DNA of 64,000 bases from Primulina eburnea (GCF_022965805.1 NC_133115.1:33533321-33597320); one strand, 5' to 3'; positions 24,708 to 37,317 are shown, numbered from the stretch's first letter. Translations and numbers: made by a program. Notes: generated from the sequence alone by a model not told the origin.

Positions 24708-26402
24708 TTCTGAGTGAAATCTAAGCTTGGAGCTTTTTCCTAGAGATACTTTTTTCTTCGTAAAGGAAGATGAGTTGCCTTCGTCTCATATAAGGAACTA
24801 CTTGGTGACGCGGCCAAAGAGTCCTTGGTGATTAGGTGCATTAGCTTTTGGAATAAATTTAATATACAATTTATCATTAATTTTATTCAAAATATAGAAA
24901 ATTCAAAATGCCGAAAAAAATTATGCTATATTTTTTCTACACAAAGTAGATCTTTGCAGCAATAAAAACAGCATAGAAAGAAAATACAAAATTCCGAAAA
25001 AATATCTTCTGTTAAAAAAATAATGTAAATGAAATCATAATGTGAGTCAATTATTAATCAAGAATTGAACAAATGAGGCCAACCTTCTTGTTGCTCCGTC
25101 ATTTTCAAATGAAATCAATATTTCAACAATTTAGTTTTAATAAATCAAACGAGTTGTAATAAATATTAGAATAATGAAGGTAATAAAGGGGGGTTGAAGA
25201 TCTAATGTTTGCCTGAATTCGGAAAAAGAAAGTCTCGTTAGTTAGTCGTGCAACATCGTAGCAGCTAACATGGACAAGAAAAGGGCAACACTTTAGAAAT
25301 CATTTACTTCTTCAATAAATTAAGCTCCTCCCTATTGTTTGTCATGGATGTCTTGAGTTTCTAAGTTTGAAACGAAATCTCGAGTCTATAATTCAATGAA
25401 TAAACACTCCCCTACTCAAAAACAAATGCTGGATCGATTGTTAGATATATTTTCGTATATATTGAAAAGGTGTGTATAAAAGCTGTATTTGTATTGAAAC
25501 ATTACATTTTCAAAAGTAGTTATTTACACTTTTTTTTGAAGGTCATATATGAAAAGTTGCAATGTTTAATTTATCAATTATTGAAATCTATAAAAGGGTC
25601 AACTTGAGTTAGATTTACTGCGGAAAATCTCTCTGCAAAGATTGAATATTGTTGTAAGAAACTTTCTTACGTATCTTGTGGCTAGAAAATTCAAAGTACA
25701 TTGTTTCTTCTAGTTTTTTCATCTTATCCTACATGATATTTGCTCTAATTTATCTGCACAAAACATGGAGCAAATAAAGCCTAAAGGAAAGTGTATATCC
25801 TACACGAGTTGAAGCCGACTTTGTACCGTAGAATTTTCCCCTATATCTTTTTATTTGTTTTACCTAACGTCAATTGCTATATTCAGTTGTAATAGGTGAT
25901 GCATCAGTTGATAAGACGTAATTATTTTTTCCATGTTTCAGTGCAAGTCCCGAGTGCCTTAACCATTTCTAACTGTGTTCCACAGCAAAGGATATTTGTT
26001 CACCATGTAATAATTCAACCTATTGAAGCCAACTTTATATAATAGCACAGCTTGCCTTGTTGTTCTCCTTTGGTTTGATTAGAACTTATAGATTCTGAAA
26101 AGAAGAATTCATTGATTCGTAGATCAAATATAAACTTCAAATTATAGAAAGAACACTTACAATCAATGTAAGTAAACCCTCTCCGATCAAATACAACTGC
26201 AAAAACTACTCTGCATGTTACATGATATCAGTCGAAGGTTAACTATAACCAATTTTTTCTATTAAAAATATATTTCAAACAGGACTCCGAGGCCAGATAC
26301 CAGGCCTCAGAAAATGAGAAAATGTTCAAGACAATCAGAAATCATTCCATCATCACGAAGGTCGTCATTAAGAAATCATATTTCCACAATCACAAAAAGT
26401 AC
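24708..26402. other. Intergenic, no gene recognised
   Basis: Contains the promoter of the GPI-protein gene (a TATA-like CTTATATGAG on the minus strand near 24788). The rest is AT-rich. 25439-26000 has copia-LTR-like features (TGTTAGATAT start, two TATAAAAG boxes), but no matching end or target duplication was found. Confidence 0.35.
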
Positions 26403-26748
26403 CTAGGCTGCACAATGGACTTCTTGTAGTAACTGTAGGACATCATCGCCAATCCGAATGGAAACCGCTGATGGATTTGCCTTAACGAACCTCGTCACCA
26501 GCTTCTCCGTCGTGGCTTTAGGCGATGGTGTCGTGCTATAAGTATTTGTCCGAACGGAACATAATACTCATATATAGGTTTTTTAGAGACAAACAAATGT
26601 TTCAATGGTTGGAGTAAATTATCCATTTATCCGCCACGTATACACTGTGATCTCTTATGTATAAAAATTGACTTGTGGCAAATTACATTCCCCTGGCCAA
26701 TAATTTCGACGATGACGCGACCCTTCTCAATATTGAAAGAAACTTCAT
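26403..26748 (-). CDS. Probable small two-exon gene, 64-residue protein of unknown function
   Basis: Complement(join(26403..26535, 26687..26748)), 195 nt, 64 aa. Exon 1 gives MKFLSILRRVASSSKLLARG, which is rich in Arg/Lys/Ser, lacks acidic residues and could be a mitochondrial presequence. The donor GTAATT and acceptor TTATAG leave a 151-bp AT-rich intron, and the phases agree. Exon 2 encodes TPSPKATTEKLVTRFVKANP then SAVSIRIGDDVLQLLQEVHC and ends at TAG. The exons are markedly less AT-rich than their surroundings and use GCG/ACG/TCG codons, unlike random DNA here. I do not recognise the family. It lies between the GPI-protein and MUTE genes, where the Arabidopsis blocks also carry small uncharacterised genes. 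It could instead be a fragment of a larger decayed gene. Confidence 0.55.
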
Positions 26749-26860
26749 TCACATTTGAATTTGGAGCAAGCCAGTAATTTCGGCACGGCCTTGTTTGGGG
26801 TGGGTAAGGTTGGATTGTTAAAATTTTTATATCTTGATTAGATTACTAATTTTAGGCAGA

Positions 26861-27038
26861 AACTTGTGTGAGACGGTCTCACAGGTCGTATTTTGTGAGG
26901 CGTATATCTTATTTGGGTCATCCATGAAAAAGTTTTACTTTATATGCTAAAATTAATATTTTTTATTGTGAATATCAATATGATTCACTCGTCTCACAGA
27001 TAAAGATTCGTAAGACCATCTCACAAAAAACATACTCT
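26861..27038 (+). mobile_element. Palindromic short element (GAGACGG family), copy 4
   Basis: AACTTGTGTGAGACGGTCTC on the left, the central TTTTTATTGTGAATATC, then CGTCTCACAGATAAAG and CGTAAGACCATCTCAC on the right. It sits 40 bp from the 3' flank of the hAT-like element's target site. Confidence 0.8.
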
Positions 27039-27112
27039 AATTTTTACTAGTTTAGTCCAGTCATGAATTCAAACATTTACATTATCGATAGAGGTACTTT
27101 TGCAGCTGTACC

Positions 27113-27918
27113 TAGGGATGTAAATGGGTCCGGGTTTTACCCAGACCCGCAATGGACCCACCTCGTCTGGGGCGGGTTTTGACATACAAAATGGGTCATG
27201 GGGAAGGTCTCGGGTCTAATTTTTCAGATCCGTCTGGGTATGGGGCGGGTCATAGGTCCTATAATAACCGCCTCATACCCGCCCCATATATGTAGATATA
27301 AATACTCTAGGATTTTAGTTTTATTAATTTTTATTTTTTAGCAGCCCACCTCAAAGCTCAACCATAGACATCTCTGATTCTTTCACAGACTCTCACTTTC
27401 ATTTCTTCAGCCACCATCAGCAGGCAGCACCGCGGCCATTCGACCACCACTGATCACCGGGTGAGTATCTACTAAAAACTTGATTTATTAGTCAATCCAT
27501 TACGTAATGTTGGTCACGTTGGTGTTGTATAAGGATCGATTGGATTTAGTGAGATGTTCTCCATTGGGATTTGATTGTGATATAACCAACGGATTCAAGT
27601 CGATATTGGAAGAAGGATAGAATTCTCGGTGGTGGCGATTTTGGAGCTGGAGGCTTGTTAGTTTTCTATTGTATTGTATTTAGAGGTTTGTTTGTTTCAT
27701 AATTCAGTCATGTGATAAGAATATTATTGTTTTCATTTTAAAAAAAAATTCGGTCTCACAGGTCTCGCGGGTCTACCCGACCCCATTTCGTATTCGGGGT
27801 GAGACGGGTCCGAAGAATATTTAACCGGGGTGAGACGGGTAATGGGTCAAAGTTTCTCCATAGGACGGATCTTGGGTTTAGCCATACCCACCCCATACTC
27901 ACCTCATTGACATCTCTA
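27113..27918. mobile_element. Non-autonomous hAT-like element
   Basis: The ends are inverted: TAGGGATGTAAATG on the left and CATTGACATCTCTA on the right. They are flanked by 8-bp direct repeats GCTGTACC (27105-27112) and ACTGTACC (27919-27926), 7 of 8 matching. TAGGGATGTNAATG ends with an 8-bp duplication are typical of hAT elements. Near both ends lie G/C-rich repeats of GGGTC/GACCC (GGGGCGGGT, CCGCCCCA). The interior 27340-27460 is CT/CA-rich, exon-like sequence. No transposase ORF. Confidence 0.75.
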
Positions 27919-28804
27919 ACTGTACCTCTCCGATCAAATAAAGCTGCAAAAGATACAACTATTTAATATCATATAATTGTATTAGTACTTTTCCAACATG
28001 TAAGGACAATTATTATTTCCAACTATCAACTTATAACTCATAAAATCGAACAAAGTATATTAATTATTATACAAATCTTAAGATTTTTCTATTACTTTAA
28101 TCCAAAAATATTGGTCCGATTAATCTAATAAAAAATGTAGAGAAATCTATAAAACTTAGTCAAGTTAAAAAGAGATTTAAAAGAATGGTATTATTAAATA
28201 GTGAAAAATTAGGGATATTTGGGAAAATAGACTTGGTCAAATTTTTTTTTAAAAAAATAACTCTCCCATGTAGTGAACAAATACACTACTGGAGGCTATT
28301 TTTTTTTAAAAAAAGTTTGACCAGGGTTATAAAACAAAACAGCCCGGAAAATTAACATCTAGTCATCGATATTAACGGTATAAAAATTTTCAATGATTAG
28401 ACACCAAATGTATGTCAAAATTCAAAAATCGAACCAAAACTTTCAAAGATATTTTGGATATAATACCAAATCCTCTTCACTTATCATTTTCATAAAAATC
28501 AATCCAAACATAACATATTTTATCACTGCATATTATAAATCCTTTTATCTATCATTTTTCTTATCAATCATTTATTAATCATTCAATAATCATATCATCA
28601 TAACCAAACATTGCTTTAAGGTAACATAACATGATTATACGTACAAAAACTCCAACATGTTTTGCATTGATTATTTCGTGTATATACTTCTGATTTCACT
28701 GTTTACTTGTGTTTTCATTTAAAGCAAAAGCAAAGTTGGTTTTTTTTTCCTCCATAAATAGTTAAAATTCTCTATCCTACCACAGGAATCTACGGCACAC
28801 ATGC

Positions 28805-28806
<2 letters not shown>

Positions 28807-28864
<58 letters not shown>

Positions 28865-28900
28865 CGTGTGTGTGTGTGTGTGTGTGCGCGCGCGCGTGTA
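28807..28900. repeat. (TA)27 followed by GT/GC microsatellite
   Basis: Uninterrupted TA dinucleotides to 28860, then GTGTGT and GCGCGC runs to about 28900. Confidence 0.95.
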
Positions 28901-29026
28901 AGGTAGTGCATGTAGTGTGTGAAGTTATCTAAGTTGGCACAAAGATAAGAGTAATGAATGCCCATGCCAATTGAGGTTCATAACATGCATGGGTTGAGTG
29001 TTGAAGAATAAAGCGTGGCGTGCATG

Positions 29027-29028
<2 letters not shown>

Positions 29029-29089
<61 letters not shown>
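29029..29089. repeat. (TA)30 microsatellite
   Basis: About 61 bp of uninterrupted alternating AT. Short ORFs of alternating Tyr-Ile across it are artefacts. Confidence 0.95.
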
Positions 29090-29092
<3 letters not shown>

Positions 29093-30016
29093 ATTTATGG
29101 TATTTCACGCGTACAACAAACTTATAAATCTTCCAACTACATAAGCGTGAGATACGATAAGATACGATACATGAATACATATGGATCAACGAGGCATCGA
29201 CTAATTATAATAACTCAACAATTTAGTACTTAATCCAGAGTATTTTATTCGTCATTGAAAGAGTTATAGCTAATGTACATAATTCTTCAAAATATCAAGT
29301 ATAAAAGTTCTTTTCTTAAAAAATTATTGAGAAGACAGCACATCTCGAATCTGTTAGGTCAACCCTTCAACAATAATATATAAGGTCATTAGAGATAAAT
29401 GATCTCTTTGCGATTCGATCTCTCAAACAATTATGTAATCGTTCAAAGGAAAATTGTAGATTTTAGTTATTTGATGTGACGCTCACTTAACAATGTGATG
29501 CTCAACATTCCTAATGACCAAGAATTAAAATTGCCAAAAATTGAAGATATATAACTAAGATACAACAAATTTTCCAATCACTGAATACCTTGGTTTCAAT
29601 GGCCTCTACAAATATTAATATTTTATTTTTTGTATAAATTAATTGAAAAAACTTTCAGTCGACGACCCAGAAAACACATCAACTCATGAGCCCGTCATCT
29701 ATATTTTTCCGATCAGTCATGGTTCGAGGCCGGGCTACAATCATCCATTAATCCGTGATATAATAAACGGATAATGTCGCTCCTTTTTAAAACAAGAAAA
29801 ATTAGTCAAGTTGTTATTTATAATTTTGAAGGGTAAAAAAACTTGAAAATTTTATACATTCAATCGACAGAATAAAAATTCACATGAACCGAAAGTGGGA
29901 GTGAGCAGTGTAAAAGAGTAAAAACTGAATAATTAACCTCACGAGAGTGCAGCATTTTGCATTGAATGAGAACCCTAGTTAGTAGTAACAACTTTAGGGA
30001 TATCCCTCATCTACAC

Positions 30017-30146
<130 letters not shown>

Positions 30147-30224
30147 TTTGTGTGTGTACGTGCATTCACCAACTTAATTGCATTTGCATGCTGGATTTAT
30201 GAATTACACATACAGATAGATTAC

Positions 30225-30230
30225 TATAAA
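30225..30230 (+). promoter_or_regulatory. Putative TATA box of MUTE
   Basis: TATAAA in the context TTACTATAAAAGCTGG, 57 bp before the MUTE ATG. This spacing suits a short 5' UTR. No other TATA element lies between the TA microsatellite and the start codon. Confidence 0.55.
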
Positions 30231-30286
30231 AGCTGGTGGCTTTTTGGATACAGAAGCAACAGCAAAAATTTCTTGGTGGGTCGACA

Positions 30287-31925
30287 ATGGCTCACATTTC
30301 TGTGGAGAGAAATAGAAGGAGACAAATGAATGAACATCTCAAGGTTTTACGTTCCCTGACTCCTTGTTTCTACATCAAAAGGGTAAATCACCATTCCTAA
30401 AAGCTCTGCATATGTACATATTACATACAACGACGCCAGACCTCCAACTCCCCATAAAAGATGACCCATGAATCAAATTTTTCAAAATTATTAGAAACCC
30501 TTATTGTGGGAAGTATATTTGTGGTATACTGATTTTGTAAACATGGTAATGTTGACTACGTACTCTCAAAGGCGAGATGTGATTGAGCTAGAGCAGTTGC
30601 TTCCCGGCCTGACCCCTCTTAAATTCTCCAGTACTACTACTACTAATTTTTGCTATCTCTAATACTGTAACTGATCATTTTACGTATTGTGTGTGGATTT
30701 GAAAGGGTGATCAAGCATCAATTATAGGTGGAGTGATAGAATTTATCAAAGAATTGCACCAAGTTAAACAATCCTTGGAAGCTCAAAAGAAAAGAAAAAG
30801 GCTAAGCCCTAGTCCTGGATTTAGTCCAAAACCTTTGGGGTTGAGTCCTCGTGAAGTACCAGATGGTGACACTAATTTTAAAGAATTAGGGGCTTCTTGC
30901 AACTCTCCCATCGTAGATGTTGAGGCCAAGATTTCCGGGTCGAACGTGCTCCTTCGGACCATATCCAGGCGGATCCCTGGTCAAGTTGTGAGGATAATCC
31001 GTGTCTTGGAGAATCTCTCTTTCGAGATCCTTCAATTGAACATCAGTAGCATGGAAGATACTGTCCTATACTCATTTGTCATCAAGGTATAATTAAATTA
31101 ACGTTGCTTTAGGTTTCTTAATATGCATCAAACCAATCTCAAGACACTCGAATTACGTTAATAAACAGAATTATAATGTACTTATTATGGCTTAACATTA
31201 TTAAAGCAAGTTCGTAAATATGAAATATAACATAAAATTATTAAATTTTTATTCAAGAAATCATCCAAATATACATATTACAGATGGATCCACCATAGGT
31301 ATCCAATTATCCTGCTCTATGTGAAACTAGTTGGAATTTATTTTTCCATAGGTCATTTTCTGCGGGCATAATAACTTTTTCCTTTAGAAATCACATGTTA
31401 TACATATTTTCATTTTCCGAAAGAAATAAATATCTGTGTTATGCTAGCAAGTAGAAGTTTCAAAAAAAATGGATGAGATTGGGTCCCCAGATCTAAATAC
31501 GACAAGAAAAAAAAAAGAGGCTAGCGACGTTTTTAATGACAGTTTTGAATTCCGTCTCTAAATCGGTCGTCGTTAACCTTTAACGCACGGTTTTCAAAAT
31601 CCGTCTCAAATTTAGCGACGGCTTTTTGAAGAGTACCATCGCTATTATCGAAAGCACTCGATTGTTATCCATATTTTAGCGATGGTTTTTTGAATCAAAT
31701 CGCTAATTGCATGACACGCCATTCTCATCCTCTTAAGTTTTTTCGAAATCTTTGAAATACATCTGAATTTGCATGTTTAGAAATCAGTGCATGACATTAT
31801 CATCGATTTTTAATTTGTTTATTTCTCTTTCTGATGGACAGATTGGATTGGAATGCCAAGTGAGTGTAGAGGAACTAACCCTCGAAGTTCAGAAAAGTTT
31901 TTGCCCAGAAGCTGCGGCTAATTGA
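30287..31925 (+). CDS. MUTE: bHLH transcription factor MUTE (stomatal guard mother cell fate)
   Basis: Three exons: join(30287..30382, 30706..31086, 31842..31925), 561 nt, 186 aa (Arabidopsis MUTE 202). The N-terminus [20 protein letters not shown] is the basic region, with the H-E-R E-box contacts at the very start of the protein. MUTE differs in this from SPEECHLESS and FAMA, whose bHLH domain is internal. Helix-loop-helix continues through [19 protein letters not shown] to ~residue 52. The C-terminal SMF/ACT-like domain (~95-180) has [42 protein letters not shown] and [19 protein letters not shown]. No SPCH-type MAPK target domain is present. MUTE acts with SCRM/ICE1 partners to end asymmetric divisions and drive guard mother cell formation. 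Both introns are GT-AG, phase 0. Intron 2 holds a repeat fragment. MUTE is At3g06120, next to HIPP gene At3g06130, matching the local gene order here. Confidence 0.95.
31480..31735. repeat. Transposon-derived fragment in MUTE intron 2
   Basis: Repeated TAGCGACG/TAGCGATGG motifs alternate with their complements (CTAGCGACGTTTT, AATTTAGCGACGGCTTTTT, TTTTAGCGATGGTTTTTT, AAATCGCTAA). The ends are imperfectly inverted (CTAGCGA and TCGCTAA). This looks like a degraded non-autonomous DNA element; its family is not assigned. Confidence 0.45.
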
Positions 31926-32413
31926 ATCAAGCTTCATACACATTTTTGGCACAAATATATTTAAGCTTTGAATTAGTTTCTTAAATAAAATATATATATA
32001 CACAACGACAAAATTAGAATGGTAATGATCATCGTTTATTTGCCATTAACCTTAATTTTTGCCCTTTTAGTTCTAATTTCCTTCGAACGGATTTGCAATC
32101 AGACCGGATATGATTGTATGACAAGCAAGCCGGGTTGTCCGAATTTTCAATCGGGTTATAATTTAGCCTAAACTTCACTTACCCGGCCTATTTCATTTGA
32201 AGCCCAAATTAGATTCGATTTGGCGGGATTATTATTTGACCATTGGGCTTTCTCATCTATTGAGAATTCCAACGAATAATTAATTACTCAAAAAAATTCA
32301 GTGTGGGTAAAAAAATTTAAATCTACATAAGAAAAACGAATATTTAGAGGGGTTCTGATAGAACCGTTTTGAGGACAGACATTGAGCTATAATAATTTGG
32401 TTTTTGAAATATT
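31926..32413. other. MUTE 3' flank up to Gypsy element A
   Basis: AT-rich DNA holding the MUTE 3' UTR. No gene seen. Confidence 0.45.
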
Positions 32414-32418
32414 GAACA

Positions 32419-33937
32419 TGTCACGTCCCGAGACCGGGGTTAGTCGACACCGGCGTTGTTCAACAATCACATAATCGCCAAACAACAAGCCTCGTAGTTC
32501 AGTATAAACCAAAACCAGTCTATTTCATAATTAACTCAAAATAATCTTGTCTTACAGTGATAAATTCCAAAACGAAATAAAATGTGCGGAAGCGATATAC
32601 AACTTGAATCGAAACTTAGGAAGAACATAAGTGAGAAATCTTCATATCTCGAAACTTCATCTCCAACTCCAAAACACGTCTTATTCATCCTTGTCTACTT
32701 GATCTTCATTCTCATCTGGGGAGAAATGTAAGGGGTGAGTGTTTGGGAAACACTCAGCAAGTGGGGGCCGATCGATTACCACAAATACATATAAATATTA
32801 TTTAAAACCCATATTGCAACTGATTTTTTTCAAAACGTAGTATCTCATATCAGATCAGAATCGGAATTGAAATGCGAAACAGAGATTATCAGACAATTCA
32901 GAACAGAACGAATCAGAACAAATGAAAACACTGTTATTCATCTCGTTATCCATGGTCAAATTGTCCCCAATATGTTAGTCCTCTAAGGGATGAGGCCGAA
33001 ACACAGTTTTATACCCACTGATGGGGGCCGGAACACAGTTTTATACCCACTGATGAGGGCCGAAACACAGTTTTATACCCACTGATGGGGGCCGGAACAC
33101 AGTTTTATACCCACTGATGAGGGCCGAAACACAGTTTTATACCCACTGATGGGGGCCATATATAATTTACAATCGTCGTTCCATATCCCACTCGAATCAT
33201 AACAGTGCACCACAAAATCAGATGTATCAAACAACATTTATCGGAATTTTTTGAATGAACTCAGCAGAATCAAAGAACACCGGAAATAGAAGAACATATC
33301 GTACATCGATCGAGATTTTATAAAATATATAATAGCATTTTTCGAAAATGATTTGGCACACATAGACGCATGTCATGAAATACTTATACAAAGTTTAAGG
33401 TACAAAGAAATACATAGCAAAAGCCTACTTACAGTATTCTGACTGCTCAAGGAAACGTGAATGGTGAGATTGCGGCAGAGCTTCGCTACTTGAGGATGAA
33501 AGCTTCGAAAATATGCTAGAGAGGATTTCGAGATTTGGGAGTGCAAGTTCTAAATGAAGAGTCCTCCTATTTATAGGCACGGAAAATCAGCTTACAAGGT
33601 AAGCTCTGAAGTCGCTCCACGAATGACGCTGATGGCTAATCAAATGGGTGATTGCACTAATCTCTCTCGGATGAACGTAGACTGCTTTCTTGTACAGGTT
33701 CGTGACGTATCTGGACTGTATTGCAAATTTGCTAGCTTCCTTATTGAGAAAACTTCCTTATATACAATATAATATTTCCAATTAGGTGGATATCCAGTAT
33801 TAATTTACTGTGTATCTTGCACTGGATTTCGATTTCCATGTATTATTTATATTTTCAAATTTATTATAACTCGAAAATAAATTCTTATACATGTCTATAT
33901 TTAATTAATTATGTGCCCAAAAATTTGGGTTCTCACA
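32419..33937 (-). repeat. Element A left LTR (3' LTR in element orientation)
   Basis: 1519 bp, plus-strand ends TGTCACGTCCC and GGGTTCTCACA. On the minus strand a TATAAATA box lies at 33568-33575 (CCTATAAATAGGAGG). It contains five copies of a 32-bp minisatellite at 32995-33158. Confidence 0.93.
32995..33158. repeat. 32-bp minisatellite in LTR, 5 copies
   Basis: Unit reads roughly ACACAGTTTTATACCCACTG followed by ATGGGGGCCGGA. Alternate copies end ATGAGGGCCGAA, so the array looks like a dimer amplification. The other LTRs of the family in this window have 4, 3 and 0 copies. Confidence 0.93.
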
Positions 33938-33955
33938 TCCCTCCCTTCTTATTAG
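33938..33955 (-). promoter_or_regulatory. Polypurine tract of element A
   Basis: On the minus strand AATAAGAAGGGAGGGA directly precedes the 3' LTR start (TGTGAGAACCC). This is the expected plus-strand priming site. Confidence 0.8.
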
Positions 33956-33959
33956 AAGT

Positions 33960-36230
33960 TTCGTCCTCGAAACTTGAGTCGGTTTGACTTTCAAAAAGGT
34001 AAGGATATTGCTTGCGCATTTTCTCTTCAAACTCCCAAGTAGTTTTCTCGTTCTGTGTGTTTTGACTATTGCACCTTGACGTAGGGAATGATACGTCGTC
34101 TTAGTACTTGGTCCTTGGTGTCCACAATATGAATAGAGACATCTTCATATTTCAGCTCTTCCCCCATGTTACCTTTGATCATTAGCGGTTCAATTTCCAT
34201 AACATGGCTTTGGTTCGAGGTGTATTTCCTTAGTTTGGACTTGTGAAATATATTGTGGATTCTAGATATATCTGATGGCAATGCTATTCTGTAAGACAAT
34301 GTGCCAATCTCTCCAGAATTTTGAATAGTCCTGCGTACCGATGTTTCACTTTTTCAGCTTTACTGAATCTAACGATTCCATTATATAAGCTTTTTCACCC
34401 CATGTGAATTCCATTGGTCTCCTTTTAAGATCAGACTAACTCTTTTGCTGGTCTTATGCAACCTTGTGTCTATCTTTGATGATGACCATTTTTTCATTGT
34501 CTCTTGGATTAGTTCTAGCCTAGTTATGACTGTCTCCTCTATTTTTTCCATGCACAGTGATGAACGACACTTTACTTGTTGGCATACTTGTCACTTAGAT
34601 ATAAACTCGGTGACATCTCTTTTCATTATGCTTCACTAGAAACTTACTTTCAAATCTCTGTACATCTTTGTACTACCTGGGTGGGTCGGGAATATTGACT
34701 TATGTGCCTCTTACATCACTTCTTATCGAAGATTGTTGATATCTGGCACACATAATCGTTCTCTCATCCCTAGGATTCCGTCTGGGTCCACTTGAAAATC
34801 TGATGACTTTATTTTCTTGGCTTGTTCTTTGAACTTCTCTAGTGTCGTGTCTCGACTCTGATTTAACTTGACTGCTTCCCGAAGGCATGGTTGCGCGGAG
34901 AATGATGTTATGTTATCTTACCCATGTTTGAATCAAAGGATCGGCTACCTTATTTGCTTTGTTGGCGTGGTAGCTTATTGTCAAGTCACAGTCCTTGAGT
35001 AACTCTATCAACCGTCTTTGTCTCATTTTTAATTCTTTTTGAATGAACAAATATTTGAGACTTGGTGTTCAGTGAGTGAATATTTCACACTTGACATCGT
35101 AGAGATAGTGTCTCCAAATTTTCAAAGCAAAGATCACTGCTGCCAACTCGAGATCGTGAGTATGGTAGTTTTGCTCCTGTGGCTTTAGTTGACTAGCCTC
35201 TCTTCCATGAGTACGCCTCTGACATCTTCCTTTGATCCTTGTCCTCAGTAGATAATACCAACATTGGTGTAGATGCTAGCTTCTCCTTTAATGTTTGAAA
35301 GCTCTTTAACATCTCTCTCTTCAGTTGAATTCATAGTTCTTTTGTGCGAGTCTCGTCAGTGATACGACTACTGAAGAGAAGCCCTCGACGAATTTCCGCT
35401 AATAGCCTGGTAATCTAAAGAAGCCTCTAATTTCGGTTCCATTCTTATGTTTCGGCTAATCTAGATTTGCCTCTAATTTCTTAGTTCCACTGATATTCCT
35501 GATTTCGATCTCACATGACCTTATTCTGAATGCTGACATTGAGGTGTCTTCTGCTCTGACCTTTAGCTGATGATAGCATGTCCTCAGGTCAAGCTTAGAG
35601 AAGATTGTAACTCCTTTACGTTGATCGACAAGACCGTATATTATTGGAAGAAGATACTTATTCCTGATTGCGATCTTATAAAGTTCTCTATAATCTATAC
35701 ACAATCTCATACTTTCATCTTTCTTCCATACAAATAGGACTTCAGCTCCCCAATGAGATGCACTTGACATAATATGATTTTTGTCTAACAACTCTTAGAC
35801 TTGTTCTTTAAGCTCCTTGAGTTCATCTGGAGCCATTCGGTACAGTGCATTGGAGATTGGTGCATCATCAAGTACCGAATTTACACGAAATCTACTTCAC
35901 CATCCAAGACCATTCCAAGAAGCCTTTCTGGAAAAACGCCCGAAAATTTTCGTATTACTAGAATATCTTCCAACTTCAGCTCATCTACTCTTGCACTTTG
36001 TTTACCATTGCTAGGTAAATTTCTTCGCCCGATATTATGGCTTTCCAAGTCTGGGAAACAGAAAAAAATGTATTTCCGTTCCTTGGTGTTGCCATGGTAC
36101 CTGATTTCTTCTTGGTTCGGGGTTCAGAGTTTGACATTCTTACTCTGGCAATCTACTATTGCATGGCTCTTAGATAATCAGTTCATCCTTAAGATGGCGT
36201 CGAGATCTATCGAAGTGAGTTGAATCAAGT
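33960..36230 (-). pseudogene. Deleted, frame-broken Gypsy pol of element A
   Basis: Minus-strand remnants in order: protease C-terminal part (36050-36230), pre-RT linker (MAPDELKELKEQ, ~35800-35850), RT fingers (35456-35791, with [20 protein letters not shown] and [13 protein letters not shown]). The catalytic palm with its YxDD box is missing: after AFRIR near 35515 the sequence jumps to the RT thumb. RNase H end (~34900-35100, [14 protein letters not shown]) and the integrase zinc finger follow. The second-knuckle cysteine codon is TGA (about 34590). The integrase catalytic core is deleted near 34572. The integrase tail and chromodomain (34066-34299) remain. Many further stops and frameshifts. 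No gag. Confidence 0.88.
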
Positions 36231-37298
36231 CGGCACTCAATATATGTGATTGATGCTTATTTAATCTTATCTTGAAATTATCCCGATTACTATCACAAAA
36301 ATTAAAACCCATATAGAATATTGAAACTTAACTCAATATCGATCTATAGCTTAAAATCCGAAATTATAACATAGTCGTTACCTCAAATAATTATTCTTTT
36401 ACTAAATCTTACTTTTATCAAGATCATGAGCCTATCACACTCTAATACAAAGGAGTTCATTAAATGTCATTCCCTTTGAATCATTCTTAGTACCATAAAA
36501 GTCAAAACTTATTGTACTATACTTTCCTTGATACCCATCAATATCTCATAACTTATTTTATTTACGTAAGGTCATAGCCTACTTGTTATCCCAAAATAAT
36601 ATAAATTCTTTAACCTGGAGATATTGTCTCACAAGATATTCCAAGGTTGAAAGTCCTACATATTTAAAGTTAGCGCTTACATTCTTAATAACCCAAACTT
36701 AATACCCACACAATTAATTGTTACTACAAAATCAACTTCTCTATTGGAATACCCAAAACTTGTGATATAGTTTTTATATCAACTTTTCTCATATTAGTTT
36801 CCATAAATAACTTATCATCCCCGAGTCAAATCTTTTATCTTAAATTAGAAATTTCAGTCAACTTATCTCTTATAGGTATATTCCCAAAAATAAATACAAA
36901 TACTAATTGTTCTCATAATACAATTCCATAAAATTTCGACAAGTAGTTCAAGAAACACGTTGAACGGGATTTTTTGAGAAAGTTTCCAAAAGTAGAAAGT
37001 TTGGACATTGACCCATGGATAAAAATAATACGTTGAGAGGAATCTAGAACAGTTGACGGAATTAAATTCTGAGTTTTCTACGAAATGTTATGAGTTCTAC
37101 GAAACTTTCCTAAAATAACAAAAACGCAATTTCAAATATCTAAATAAAGGAATTTCGTGTTTTCAGACTATGCCTCACAACAAGTTGTGATATTACTCGT
37201 TGGTCGTTCCGAATGGGACTGCATTGGCCGATTTTTAAAATTCCACCGATTTTTTTTTTCCGAATAATTTTCTTCCCCAACCGGATTATGAACCTGGC
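36231..37298 (-). other. Element A 5' internal non-coding region
   Basis: AT-rich sequence between the primer-binding site and the protease remnant, where gag would be expected. No gag motif (no CCHC knuckle) is visible on either strand. Element B has the same sequence here. Confidence 0.6.
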
Positions 37299-37311
37299 GG
37301 CTCTGATACCA
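37299..37311 (-). promoter_or_regulatory. Primer-binding site of element A (initiator tRNA-Met)
   Basis: On the minus strand TGGTATCAGAGCC lies 6 bp inside the 5' LTR. It is complementary to the 3' end of plant initiator tRNA-Met, the usual primer of many plant LTR elements. Confidence 0.88.
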
Positions 37312-37317
37312 CTTAAA

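Noticed and set aside
25439..26000. Possible copia-type LTR (TGTTAGATAT start, TATAAAAG boxes)
   Set aside because: No convincing 3' end, second LTR, primer site or 5-bp target duplication could be found.
33554..33772. 72-codon ORF inside the Gypsy LTR (also at 38421)
   Set aside because: It recurs because the LTR recurs. It overlaps the LTR TATA box, has no family resemblance and is not kept open in the element B LTRs.
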